Shown here piece by piece: positions 1 to 11,560 of a stretch of DNA of 64,000 bases. A program made the position numbers and the translations under genes. The notes beneath the pieces are model-generated. The model ran no database searches. It saw only the letters and a list, made by a program, of their open reading frames with translations, and had not been told where the DNA came from. Location: assembly GCA_037576215.1 (NCBI GenBank), contig JBANDB010000007.1, forward strand, positions 2,449,001-2,513,000, read 5' to 3'. This DNA is from Armillaria gallica. Taxonomy: Eukaryota > Basidiomycota > Agaricomycetes > Agaricales > Physalacriaceae. How positions within the stretch are numbered: position 1 is the first letter of the stretch; each line of letters starts with the position of its first letter.

Positions 1-2134
1 TTATGAAGGCCACCGAATTACCTGGTCCGCTCATCTTGCTGGATAACGACCGTTCAAACACGGGCCATGTCTGGTATGCATTCCCAGAGACAGCCCTCGC
101 ATCGCAAGTCCCGCAGAGAAATGACGGCTGGCGTTTTGTCTACGTCTATCCTCGGCGATATAAACAAGTGATTTCCTTGAAAGGTCTACATGAATTTTGT
201 CGCTGCGAACCTGCATAGTGATAACTGTTGCTTTGTAGATGTCTTCTGCAAGCGTGAGGAAGTCGTCCATACTATCTATACTCGAGCGAAGTTGTCGAGA
301 GAAGATCCCTTCATTGTACGTATCTTATTCTCTTAACGCGCGCTGTATGTTTGACCGGAAGGTTTAGGTGCGCGGCCCTTTGGGTAGTGGAAAATCTACG
401 CTTCTGGATCTTTTGTCCAACTATATCATGCAGGAAGAACCAGATGCCAATGTCTTTTATGCGCCCCGATGGACAGCGAGTGGCAGTCCAGACGGGGAAT
501 TGCTGAATTTCAATAAAAGATTCTCCCGGTTAGCTTCGGTATGGTCCATTACACGTATACGTTTCGGGATATTCACTGACAGTCATTAAGGTTTCTATGG
601 AGTTCATCGAAACGAGCGAGCGTCCGGCATGGCTCTTGATGGACGATATGGAGAATTCGTATTGGGACAGACACCTCTGGCAGTGGATCAAAGACGCGCA
701 CATAGTAAAAGACGTCAAAATCGTCATATTCTGCCGCTATGGTTGTGTCTTTGGACGTAGCGCCGACCCCACTGCCATACCGTTGGATGCATCACCCAGA
801 ATATACATTGACAGACGCTGTCACATGGGTTTACAGCCAACGGAAGATTTTCCCTTTGGACTATATTTCAGTCAAACAGAATTCTCTGAATACGTACAGC
901 AACGGCGCGGCGTTTCCATCGATGAAGATTTGGAAAGATGCTTCTTCCTATGGACGAATGGTCACATTGGTGCGATTACTGCTCTCTATGGGATGTTGCA
1001 AAAGACGGTGAGCTGTCAAATTGTGAAGTCGAGGGCAAATCTTGAATATCGAATTCCAGAACTTACTGACTCAAAATCTTGGCAACAAATTTTCCCTCGC
1101 CGACTTTGAGGCTGCAGTGCCAAGCCTGCAGAAGTTTGTTCATGAGCTCGGGGGAGCTAGCGAACTCAAAAAGGGACTGCCACCTCAATCATTGCTTACT
1201 GAGCTCGGACGCCCAACTTTTGTGGAGTTTTTCCGTCGATTGCTAAAACATGGTTCTCTTCTCTGCACCGAAAGCAGAACGCTGTATGTCGAATATGGCG
1301 GTTTGGACCAATGGGTGTACCTCGATCACCCAATGGATGGCGATACCTGCCTTACAGCCATCCGGGAGGATTGGGTAGTCCCCTCCGTGTGCGGAGATTT
1401 GGACAAATGGGTGTTCCTCGATGACCCAATCAACGCCGATGCTTGCCTTACAGCCATCCGTCAGGGTTGGGTGTTTCCCTCCCCGTGCGGAGATTTCGGC
1501 AACACCGTGATAATCTCCCTCTCCACTCCTCTTCTTCAATGTTGGTTTTCCCAGCACCTCATTCCTTGCGAGCTCGAGGCGTCTTTCGAGAGTCCTCTTG
1601 AACTTGTGTGTCAAGTCACAGCGCTCTTCCGTCCCTCCCTGCTTCGCGACCCGCCAATCCGCTTCGGTACTCCGCTTGAAAGTCGTTATCATATGGAATT
1701 TTACAGAGCTGCGTCAGCTTTGACTGATAGTGCTGTCGTTTTGTCTCCGGACTTCACGACCAATCCAAATCGCGACACTCGAGGTCAGATTGATTTTCTT
1801 TTGGCGCACAAGAAGTGGGGCATCGAGATTACAAGGGACGGGAATCGTTTGGACGGCGGTCATAACCCGCGACTCGAGAACTATGGGAAACGGCTTGAGG
1901 AAAGAGATATGACCCAGTATATCTTTGTGGACTATCGGGTGACGTGACCGAAACATTCACATCCAGGTACAGTGATTAGTCGATTCTAGTTTGCAAGTGA
2001 ACTGATACACCTTTTTCCTACCAGACATTCGGCATCTATATCATGTGGTTTTCGACGACAACTTTGAAGACTATGTTATCCTTCAAGGATGCGATCTCTT
2101 AGTCATCTGTCATGGTAGTTTGGCGAAGATGTAA
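1..2134 (+). pseudogene. Crinkler/RHS-like ATPase with PDDEXK nuclease domain, 5'-truncated by window edge, decayed
   Basis: The window opens inside this gene. A Walker A motif (GPLGSGKST) starts near 371, after an intron with donor gtacgt at about 315. A Walker B-like stretch (AWLLMDDMEN) lies near 625-655. The C-terminal part (about 1690-2134) has the arrangement I know from fungal and oomycete Crinkler/RHS-type proteins: a G-x-IDF strand, then WGIEITR with the acidic residue expected of a PDDEXK nuclease, then a conserved H/R/Y segment, then a final exon after an intron (donor near 1965, exon 2025-2134) ending in TAA. An in-frame TGA at 1945-1947 stops the frame just before that exon; the paralog at 57.4 kb reads through this point, so this is a lesion, and CGA to TGA is the simplest path. 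The junction near 531-596 does not splice cleanly in frame. Probable role by family: host-defence or effector-like nuclease; inference only. The start codon is outside the window. Confidence 0.6.
1302..1497 (+). repeat. 96-bp tandem duplication inside the nuclease gene
   Basis: The coding segment that reads LDxWVxLDxP...CLTAIRxxWVxPSxCGD occurs twice in tandem with an exact 96-bp (32-codon) period. TTTGGA lies at 1302 and 1398, and the GCGGAGATTT boundary at 1391 and 1487. The reading frame is kept. The paralog at 56.46 kb has only one copy. Confidence 0.85.
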
Positions 2135-2960
2135 GGCTCAGAGTGACTTCCCATCAATACTGCGTTTTGTACCAAAAGTATCAATGTATAACCAATGTTT
2201 TGTTTCATGAAACTGGTGCATAAATCACTGCTCGAAGACATTACAAAATACAACTTGTCCTTCACCGCTGCTGTCACTCAAGAGGCAACCGCTGCAAGCG
2301 TAGGTCTGCAGAAAATGGGCGTACCGCGACTGATGCCTTTGTAATCTCTGACGTTGGGAATCGAACTGACGGCAGTACCACCTCGCTGTGCCTTCAATTG
2401 CAATCTAAAGATCAATAGCCGAGCAGGTAAGAAAGGTTCAGGACGTACCGTATGACTTCAACTGCTCACAGTAGAGCTACACGAACGGCACAGGCTCATT
2501 CATCCAGTGACTAGGATTTTGTCTCCGAAGGCAACCAGCCAAAAACATACAACATGCGCTCTCTTGCTACATCTCACGATTCCTCTGACTTGGTGATCGA
2601 ACCTGTATAGACTCTTACCCGCTACGTTATCAGATACTTAAGAAGGCTCCAGTGCGTTCTATCGCTCGTCCAGAGGTACCCCGTTTGTGTAAACCCACTT
2701 GCGGCGGCGCACCAGAGAGTCGAATCGGCTAACGCATATCGAGGAAGGTCGTGGAAATGCAACTGCACTAGTGTAGCTTAGTTAGGGAGACTGAAGCTCG
2801 AAAGGGAGTACATAGAATGGACGCGGCATCGTGGGCCAGTAGCATAACATCGTGTACAGAACGCTTTGGCGGAAGGTAACGGGTTTACTACAGATATATA
2901 GGTATACTGGAATTGAAAATGAACGGTCGGACCTCTGAGCATCAGAAAACACACAGAAAG
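2135..2960. repeat. Non-coding segment shared with unit D (57591-58400)
   Basis: No gene is visible. The stretch is collinear with the sequence after the nuclease pseudogene of unit D: both carry the phrases CACCGCTGCTGTCACTCAAGAGG / CACTGCTGCTGTCACTCAAGAGG (first 20 bases compared), GATGCCTTTGTAATCTCTGA, and a block around GCGGCGCACC...AGAGAGTCGAATC. It is evidence that nuclease gene, spacer and NLR were duplicated together. Confidence 0.7.
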
Positions 2961-2963
2961 AAG

Positions 2964-2989
2964 TTGGTGGTGGTGGTGGTGGTGGTGTG
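2964..2989 (+). repeat. (GGT)n microsatellite
   Basis: About eight GGT units sit at the edge of a dispersed repeat that begins GTGTGTACCGGCGCC. A shorter, interrupted GGT run occupies the same position in the second copy at 11456-11480. Confidence 0.9.
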
Positions 2990-3190
2990 TACCGGCGCCA
3001 GGTCCCAATCAGGAACGGCCGGGTCCACAGCCCTGACATGGCAAGCCATGCGCCGTGGCCACAAAGGCTCGTACCGTTTTGATCGCACGGTTGCGTACGT
3101 CTCGCGGAGTAGAGACACTTTGCGGGGCACTTTAAAGATATTAGTAATGTAATGTTGGTAGAGGTAATAGTATATGCTCGTCGTTCGACG
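2988..3190. repeat. Dispersed repeat copy 1 (intact reference for 11466-13700)
   Basis: Non-coding. It matches a second copy that has been broken into three pieces by insertions (11466-11560, 12367-12448, 13638-13695). This copy is therefore the empty-site reference for the 806-bp TA-flanked element and for the 1.19-kb insertion. Both copies carry the distinctive sequence GATATTAGTAATGTAATG. Confidence 0.85.
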
Positions 3191-3195
3191 GAAGC

Positions 3196-3675
3196 TGTTA
3201 TGGATATCGGGCCTTTTCCGGTCGTACATGAGTCAACACATGCTTTCTCTCGGCGTTCTCGGTCTTGATCTCGGCCTACTGGCATTTTCTCATATTTTCT
3301 CTATTCTTCTTGCTAATACTGGAATGCGATGGAATCTTGTAGAATAATACTGACTCAAATCTTTACTCATAGTGTATAAATACTTACCTGACATTGTATT
3401 AGGATCTTAATCTAACTTTACCCATCTTCGAATGTCCACTTAACTGTGTGATTTAAGCATCCCTGATCGGTTACGCCTAGCGCTTGTTGGAAACCCTGTT
3501 AGTTACGCCTAGCGCTTGCTGACACCCCGTTAACTACGCCTAGCGCTTGTTAGCACCCATATCGGATCCCTCTTGGTGGTTGGAACTCGGCTTTCGGACA
3601 TCCTCGCTCACGACTCGGGTTTTACTTGAGTATTCATTACCTCGTGTATTACTCGAAATACTCTGATTCTTAACA
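3196..3675. mobile_element. Solo LTR, 480 bp
   Basis: The element begins TGTTATGG and ends TTCTTAACA, the TG...CA form with short inverted ends. It is flanked by a perfect 5-bp target duplication GAAGC (3191-3195 and 3676-3680). The paralogous site at 13690 lacks it and reads straight through (GACGGAAACCGGCC), which proves insertion. A TATA-like GTGTATAAATAC near 3371 favours the plus orientation. Three tandem units built on TACGCCTAGCGCTTG lie at about 3472-3555. It is not the same LTR as the Ty3 elements elsewhere in this window. Confidence 0.85.
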
Positions 3676-3785
3676 GAAGCCGGCCAACAATGATGAAGTC
3701 GTACCATCACCTAATCTGAGACACTGCGAGACATACAGAAAAATACGCACGGACCGTGGAACGACAGAATATGCCAGCAAACGAT

Positions 3786-3970
3786 GGAACGAAACCAACA
3801 CAAGAGGCATGAGTGTCGTTTAGGCAGGAAATGGACCGAAACCATAACGAGAGTCGTGAGTGTCGTCTGGATAGGAAATGGACCGAAACCGTAACCAGAG
3901 TCATGAGTGTCGTTTGGGAAAGAAAGAAATGGACAGAAACCACAACAAGAGTCATGAGTGTCGTGGAATA
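3786..3970. repeat. Minisatellite, about 47-bp unit, four copies
   Basis: Diverged tandem units each contain ATGAGTGTCGT followed by a GGAAATGGACCGAAACC-like stretch. The same array recurs at 13800-14030, preceded by the same flank (GGCCAACAATGATGAAGTCG). Open frames crossing the array on either strand are products of the repeat and are not counted as genes. Confidence 0.8.
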
Positions 3971-3999
3971 TCAGGAAATTTTGATTCAGAAGCCCTGCT

Positions 4000-5810
4000 G
4001 CCCAATTACTGCAGGATCATTGCATTTCAAATGGGGCACGTTGCCGTGGCGGATAACGTCTCGCTGGTCTTGTTCTCTGCTGTCCTCGCATAGCCATGAT
4101 AGAGAAAGAGAGCAGGCAACAGAGATGGCGGTGGTGGAAGGTGATGGTAGGGATGGCCTGCAGAGGCGAGTCGGGCATGCGGACCGGATAAACCCGGACT
4201 TCCTTGTCACTGAACGTCACTGGCATCCGATTTCCTCAGCCTCCTACGGCGAGCCAGCACAATCAACCCTTGCTGTACTACCACCAAAATACATGAACGC
4301 CGTTCCATACTGTCCGAAGACCCACAGAAGAAAATCCGACACGTTCAAATTATTTTCCGAGCGAGTATTACGTTCTTTCCGTTCTGCATCGTACGAGGCT
4401 GGAGATAATCTCGTACGAACGCCATCATTCTGATAACCATGCTGTGTTCTTGACGTGTTTGTAGCTGTCCCTGTAGAGGCAATACCCTCATCCCGCCATA
4501 CCACCTGTCCCCATCGCTGCTCAGCACTCAGTCGTTGTTGATGTTCGGGAACTTGATGGTGACGCGCCTGCCTACGCGTTATTCGGAATCTTAGTAATCT
4601 CGGGAAACCAAGCTCACCGCTGCTTGCACTCCATTTCAGCGAGCATGTCGTTTGCCATGTTAACTCCGAAAGAAGTTCAAGATCTTTTCGACAAACCTAC
4701 GTTCCGCTCTTCTTTGTCAGACCGGTGGCGGGATACAACTATCGACTGCTAGGACTGTGTTCGTTACAGGGTCGTTGAGACTGACAGTGTCATGCGTTGT
4801 GCGGTTTCCATAAGCCCGCGTTCCTTCACAAGATGTCCGTGGAATGAGATAGAGTGACCCTCGTCGCCGAAGAATCCACTCCAACCTTTGCTTCGACCGC
4901 GTCCAACTTTTCTGTTAAACCTGTTGATTAAAATGAAGGAGAAAATTCTGCAGCTGCGCGGGAAAGTGATACGGGGAAGGTGAGTACAATTCACTTCGAC
5001 CGTGTTTGACACCTAATACCTGACAATTATTCAAGATCCCGAAATATCTCAGTACCATATTCAACATGATGACAATACCTTTCTCTTCTCTTGTGAGGTA
5101 TGCATCACTCTGACCTCAAAATACGCGAGATCTCATTTTGCAGAGATGACGAACTTCTTCCAAGCACGGCGGCATAAAACGTCATAACACCTTGTCCGTG
5201 TAGTAATCAAACATCCAGCGTCTTCCTTTTTTGTAATCGTTCTGTTTACACCACGAAACCGAATCGGCGTCTGTCTCATCTTGAGCGGTAACACAATATC
5301 AAGCTCTTTTGGTGGTTTGTTCGCATGATTAAACTAGATGACCCGGCAGCTGTGGCGTGCTCAATTTACTCACAAAAACTCAATAACAGTGGGCGATCAT
5401 GGAGCAGACCAAACATACTGAATGTGGGAGAGAATTCATCCTCCGATAGCTACCCATGGATTGGCGCTCGGAGCTGATGAAGAAGGCCCTCTGGGATCCT
5501 TACTCGCTGTCTATACATGGAGCCCCTCGGCACCTCCCCGGCTTAACCTTACTCGTGACCGCTTCGAATGGGTACTAAGTATGTAATCTTAGTTGATATC
5601 TACATTGCCGCTAATCATCAGTTACGAATTCATAGGTTTGCACCTGCCTTCGCGTAATACCACCAAATTGCAGTGTATACTGCTCACGGAAAAATAGAAA
5701 GACGCTGCTTTTAACAGCAGACCACCCGGGGTAGTTGACTTCGAGTCATGACTGTTTTCTTTTTCTCAGCAGTGACAGTCGTCACAGCATACAGCATCTT
5801 CACAGAAGCA
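4000..5810. repeat. Upstream module of unit A (decayed, shared by all NLR units)
   Basis: No intact gene. Landmarks shared with 14240-15960 (B), 25360-26900 (C), 53140-54030 (orphan) and 58430-60570 (D) include GCGGACCGGATAAACCCGGA, a CTGGCAT(T)CCATTTCCTCAGC-like stretch, a short frame reading EVQDLFDKPTFRS near 4670, and an exon-like segment ending GGGAAGGTGAGTACA near 4985. These could be remains of an ancestral spliced gene, but I cannot name it. Confidence 0.6.
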
Positions 5811-5814
5811 GATC

Positions 5815-5896
5815 CTGTGATGCTGTAAGACACGCATCCACCACATGGTATATACATACAACCCTCCTCTGCCACTACACCCTCATCATCAAGTAT
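5815..5896 (+). promoter_or_regulatory. Conserved core promoter of NLR gene A
   Basis: The block GATGCTGTAAGACACGCATC...CATGGTATATAC is retained ahead of NLR genes A and B, and in weaker form ahead of C (26960-27080) and D (60570-60659). The TATA-like GTATATAC at 5848-5855 lies about 45 bp before the chosen ATG. Conservation with the gene rather than with the decayed module upstream suggests a functional promoter. Confidence 0.5.
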
Positions 5897-8800
5897 ATGA
5901 ACACTGAAATGGACAAACTGTGAGTCCCCTTGACGATTCTTAGATTCGTTTTTACCCATAAATGATGGCAGTTGTCGCTTTCGGCGGATCAAAGGTACGG
6001 TATCTGCTACTTTCACATTCATGGTCTTTTCGCTAAGCGTTATTATAACCTAGCTATCGAACTACTCAACCTACCCTCGGAACCGGATAAACGGTCATAT
6101 TATCTCAAGATTTTCGCGGGAAAACACTCGGAACAAACCATTGAATTCAAGGTGAAGAAGAAGAAAGCGCCTGGGACAACCCCAGCACCCAAGTGGACGA
6201 TCGATCTTGATCTGTAAGGAAACTAACATCCTACTTGAGTCACGGCTCATGGTACATCTAGGAGTAACCTCGAAGAATGCGAGACATTTGAAGTCGATGT
6301 ACACTGCTGTAAGGGCAAAGAAGATCGAAGTCTTGGATTCTACGAGGCATCGATCCGAGAGATTGTCATAGGCAAAAATAATAGTGAGTACTGGAACTTT
6401 CTACCGTCAACAGCTAAACTTTCTATGACAGCTATCAACGTGGACATACAATGCAAGTCTTCATGCCCCAATACTTCTTTGAAACTCTCCCTGGAGGATC
6501 CCGCAGAGATCACACAATCAGCAGGTGAAGACCAAGACGTTGGCATCTCGACCGCGCCCCAGAGTCATCCATCGAACGTCGACGCTCCTGGAAATCAAGA
6601 TACGTCAGATTTGCCGGGTCCGCAACTCCTTGCGACGTCGGTAGAAGATGATGACGCAATGACAGGACAAGTCGTTGAGGAAACCCCAACGCCTAAGGAG
6701 CCCTCTGAATGGGTCTCCAATTTGATCGATGGGGTCCTTACTGTGAAGAGTATGATTGATGCAGTCAAGGGCGTGAGTAGGTTCATTGTGATCAATTTCT
6801 ACGTTCTAATTGAGAATTTCCAGGTACATCCTGCTGCCTCAATAGCATGGGGTTTCATGTCTTCTGGTAATGATGTAAGTACTTCTTGTTGTAATAAGAC
6901 GACTAGCTGACCGCACCTTTTCGGATAGATTTTGAAGCAGCAGACAGAACTAGATGAATCGGTACTCCGACTGTACGAGGCTATGATCTTGACTTACAAG
7001 GCAGCGAGCGACGACCGTCTGCTGTGGAAGCAGAACAAGTTGGAGCCAATCTATGAATCGCTGTTCCGTACCACGAATGAGTGCGGGATGCTCATCAAGA
7101 GATATACAGGAAAAAACCGCCTTAGTGCGTTCATCTTTTCTTTTCAAAAGGGTAGTATGTAAGACCGATGACAGAACATATCCTTTCACTAAGAGTGACA
7201 CAGAAAATGGAAGAATTCATTGAAGGTTTTGCGGATTTACGGCAGCAGCTGGATTCAGGTGTAGCAAAGGACGCATTTATCGTGACTCAGGATGTTAGAG
7301 CCGAGGCTGGTATAGTTGGTATGTCTCTTTAATTGACACACAAATGTACTCTAAACTCAGTCCGAGTAGCTATGGGGACATTGCTAGAGGGGCTGAGGCC
7401 CAACGGAAAGCGCTCTCCTACATCGAGGTGTCTGCCCGATACCCGCGTGGAAACGATCAACTACTTGATGTCATGGATTGCGGACTGCGACGACCGCGTC
7501 CTTTGGTGTAGCGGTCTGGCGGGGACGGGCATAAGCTCACTTGCTGGCACCCTCTGGCATAACCTTTTCGGAGATGATATGAGCAGCCGCCGTCGCCTTG
7601 CTGCTTGTATTCATTACGACAGGACCTCGTACTGGAACTCGTCAGAACTCATCACGTCCATTGCCTTTTTTTCAGGCATGTTTGATCAGCGCATAGGTGA
7701 TGCCATCGCTAAAGCTTTGCATACATCCCGTGCTGCAGTCAGCATGCCAGCATCCGAACCACGTGCCCAGTTTCGACTCCTCGTACAGGAGCCATTGGAG
7801 ACGCTTCCGGAATTACAAGATGAAGGGCCATTGGTTGTCATCATTGATAGCCTTGATGAAAGCGATGCGTCGGAAGATTTGCTGGAGGTGCTTGCTGATG
7901 GATTTGGGCCGAAGCTGCCATTCATGCGCCTCATTGTCTTTAGTCGGCCCGAGGAAAGAATTTCTCGTGTTTTCAAGAAATGCGAACACGTTCGTCACTT
8001 TCCTTTGGATGTCTCTTCACCCATAGTGAACGATGACATACGCTATTTCATCTGGCAAAAGTTTGTCGAGATCAAAGATGACACTGTCTGGGGCGCGTAC
8101 ACTAAGGAAACCGTTGTCACTCAGCTGGCTGAGCGGGCGAGCGGGCTGTTCATATGGGCGATCATAGTCCGTTCATTCTTGTGCGATTTTCCCAGTCTTC
8201 CGAGGCTCAAGGCGTTACTCGAAACCACGATTCCAACAGATGCGATGGATGCTCTGACAATACTATATCGAACCACGCTGGATACCGTCGTGTCAGAAGT
8301 ATCAGGAGCGAAGGAGAATATACAACGATGCATTCGTGCAGTGTTAGGCGCCCTGATTGTTAGCAAGGGCAAGATGACTGTACCTATGCTACCTGGGCTT
8401 GTTCTGCAAGAAGGAGACCCTTCAGCACAGCTCATCGTTGCCAAATTAGGAGGTGTGGTGCAAGAGGGGTACATGGACGGCCCATTCATTGTTAAGACTA
8501 CAGAGATTACGGAATCTGGGATGCCGAAGCTTATACACAAATCATTCGGTGATTTTCTCCAGGATCATGGCAGATGCGGGGATGAATGGTTCATAGATGT
8601 CAAGGAGCATGAACAGGAACTTGCTCGGCGGTGTTTGTTGTCCTTGACGACATTTTTCAAAAATTGGACCCCACCCAGTGCAAATCCAGGTTCTTCGGAC
8701 ATCTATCGAAGAGCGACGATACTGGATCAGTACTACCGTGTTGTGCCGTCCCACATTGGAGATTACGCTGTGAATGTTCTAGAATGGCATCTCGATGCCG

Positions 8801-10491
8801 TGCTTGAGCTTGGGATTGATACCTACCGTCTCTTGTTCGAGCGTTACTTCTTGTTCTGGCTCGAAATACTCTATGCCTTCTTAAGCAGTCCTGCCAAGGA
8901 CTTGGAATTTCTGTTTCCGGATAACACTTTGCTCAAGGTGATTTCCGTGATCAACGTAAGTCGTTCGTGTTCTCTATCCTGAATGAACACAGCCTGATTG
9001 TTACTTCTTTCTAGGCTGAAGTTACAGATCAAAGCCTCCGCACATATTTTTACCATGCTTTCACATTCTGGGACCGTTTCAACCAATTTTCAGCGAAATA
9101 CCGTCGAGTTGACCCTGCATATGTGTACACCCATGCAATGTCCATCTCGCCTTCTGCAAACCTTCTTTGCAGAGACTGGGGGCGAAGCAGTGGTGTTAAT
9201 GCCCCTTTCGATAAGGAGCGCCTGCTAGCTCTTATACCTTGGAGCAGATTCAAACACTTTGGCAGTTCACTTATGTTTCAAGGCCCTCGACATATTCAAC
9301 TCGAGTTCAATGACCCAATGTCCAAAGTGATTGGAGAACCGATCCTGCCTCGAAGATCTTTCCTGTTCGATGTTGACACGGGCAGAATAGCAGAGCCGCC
9401 ATCACCTCCGTCGATACTTCTACCCTTCCCCGATTTGTTGTTACCCTCCTCCTATAACACTTCCACTTCCCACAAATCAATTGATGTCAGTGTCCAAGCC
9501 GTTAGGCTTGTGTGTTGGGACACGTGGCGCGGGGACGGGTCCAAGTGCTCCTTCAATAGTACACGGTATGAAATCATTGAAAGGCACAACAGCGACCTTC
9601 AAGATGCTGTGATCTCAAATGTTGAAGACAACGACAATTGGGATAGCCGCCGCAGCAGGAACAAGCAGTCCATGTTCATCTCTATTGTCAGTACTCAGAC
9701 CTTTCGCTGCGACAATTATTTGTTGTCTGCCATTGGGGGGGATTCGTCTGTAGTTCAATATGCACACGGATTAATCGTCGTTGATAAACGTTCGGGCTTG
9801 ATGCTAAACATTGAGCCACGCACTACTGCTTGCAAGAAATGGGTGGTTCTGGCTGACGGGGCAAATGGGGTTCATACGTTCGCCGTCAGGGAAGAAGATG
9901 GATCTAGGTTACTACTAGGATTGACGGCAGCCGCAGACAAGATATCCCTGCGAGAATGGGAAACATCAACGGGTACTCTACGCTGCACTCGCACACACGG
10001 CAAGTCATAGTTATTGTCATCCATGACAACACTGACCATCAGGAATAGATTTTGGGTATGACGGACCTTCCACAGTGTTTCGTTGCTTGATCTCGCCTGA
10101 CGGCTCAAAGGTTGCCGTCACGATGGTGCCGGAACGGCCAGCCAGGGCATATATATTGGGTATTACATCTGGATCGAGTGCGGATATCATGGACCTCCAG
10201 GATGCGAGAAGTGTGACATGGTTTCCTGATAGCAAGCGAATTGCCTACTTTCGAAGTTGGCAATGTGAACATGGACTTTGTGACAGATGTTGCGATCTTG
10301 TTGTTCAACGCCTTGCGAGCAACCAGATTACTACTATTCATCGTTGGTACGCGGCCACTGACGGCCAGGTCTTAACGCATGGTCATATTCAAGTTCCTCA
10401 CGATATCTCCGTCACTCCTGATGGCAGTGGGTCCAGGGTGATTACTCAGGACGAGGAGTCGTTCAGAACATGGGACGTTTCGGATTTATAG
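5897..10491 (+). CDS. C2-helical-NACHT-beta-propeller NLR-like protein A (Walker A lysine lost)
   Basis: Eleven exons: 5897-5919, 5972-5994, 6054-6213, 6262-6383, 6432-6772, 6824-6874, 6929-7124, 7175-7318, 7370-8955, 9015-9972, 10049-10491. They sum to 4047 nt (1348 codons plus stop), and phases match paralog B. Order of parts: an N-terminal C2-like beta domain (about residues 8-140); an acidic low-complexity linker; a helical region (about 225-350) of the kind found before NACHT domains in basidiomycetes; a NACHT NTPase; and a C-terminal degenerate beta-propeller with WD-like phrases (SPDGSKVAV, WFPDSKRIAY, RTWDVSDL). Walker B is LVVIIDSLDES (D at about 513). The Walker A motif reads GLAGTGISS: the lysine codon (AAA in B) is ATA at 7531-7533. 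Family role: signal-transducing NTPase in fungal non-self recognition or heterokaryon incompatibility. Loss of the lysine should abolish normal ATP binding, so it may be a non-functional allele or a regulatory decoy. Confidence 0.8.
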
Positions 10492-11455
10492 AATATTCGT
10501 CTGTATTGTAGGATTTTTACATATATCTTCCCTCGCATTTTGAGTTCGGCCGTACAATACTCGCTGAAAGAAGTTCCGGTGAATCTTAAGCTGAACTCAG
10601 CCGCGATATATGGGGCATACATATAACAGCAGAGCATAGTAGATGCACCCAGAATCGCAGCGCCAAGCTCTAGTGGCACTACCATAATCACTGGAGGTTA
10701 AGCGGTGGTTGCTCTGCGTAGGATGTAAGCACATGGAAACAAACGAGAGGGGTGGAAGACGAAGTTGCGGTGTGACGCTTTAATGGCAGCGACCATGGTA
10801 TTCTTTTTTTACAGAGAATCGCTTGGCAATGAGAGCACAGAGAATTTGATTAAACAGAATATTCACTCATACTCGGACTTCTGTGCTTTCTGATGTTTCA
10901 ATCTTGTACGCTTGACAGACCGGAACCGACAAGGGTGCTAGCGACGAATGTACGAAACGAGAGGCCGGATCTTCGGAGCCTTGGTGTCAGACTTCGCGTT
11001 CTCCTCTCGACGGATAAGGCACCTGCGGACATGTCCTCCTTGGACAAGGTGAACACGTCCGTTGTCTTCTTAGGACCAAGGCGCTTGAGGAGTATGGTGT
11101 CAGTGAGGTTGGGGATTTCTGAATTGGCGTTAGAAGTATTTAAATAAATAAAAACGAAGATCAGAGTGTACACATCAGTACCTCCCTGCTTCACGATGAC
11201 CAAACTCGACACAGCAATATCCGTATCTACTATTTATCCACAGAAAGACTTTCGCTTCCTCTCGCCTGCCCAGCGAGTGGCTGTCGGCCAGCAGATGAAC
11301 GGTAGAGAAGCACCCCGTTCATCAACTCTCGAGAATCTGTGCGTTATTTCCTCCACTAATCCGGAAGACATATCCCATGAGCTTGTCGGGTCATCAAGAA
11401 CAAGACATTGAGGTCTGTGACATGCTTGATTTACAGTCTTTACAAGAGTCCGAGG
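10492..11455. other. Intergenic, no recognisable gene
   Basis: I see the 3' flank of NLR gene A and an unassigned block at 10890-11550 with overlapping open frames on both strands. The longest minus-strand frames (10898-11212 and 11234-11551) have no motif I recognise, and the second runs into the dispersed repeat, so I do not call a gene. Confidence 0.5.
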
Positions 11456-11560
11456 AAGGTGGTGGTGTGTGGTGTGTACCGGCGCCAGGTCCCAATCAGG
11501 AACGGCCGGGTCCACAGCCCTGACATGGCAAGCCATGCGCCGTGGCCGCAAAGGCTCATA

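Noticed and set aside
2778..3008. Minus-strand frame with a run of seven histidines
   Set aside because: The histidines are the complement of the (GGT)n microsatellite; the frame crosses a dispersed repeat and has no paralog support.
3473..3555. CRISPR-like array
   Set aside because: Only three short direct repeats with near-identical spacing units, inside an LTR of a eukaryotic genome; no spacer diversity and no cas genes.
3813..4433. 206-codon plus-strand frame
   Set aside because: Its first half is the 47-bp minisatellite and the rest is the decayed shared module; the equivalent frame is not kept in units B, C or D.
10898..11212. Minus-strand 104-codon frame as a small gene
   Set aside because: No recognised motif, no clear splice structure and an equally long frame on the other strand; left as unassigned.
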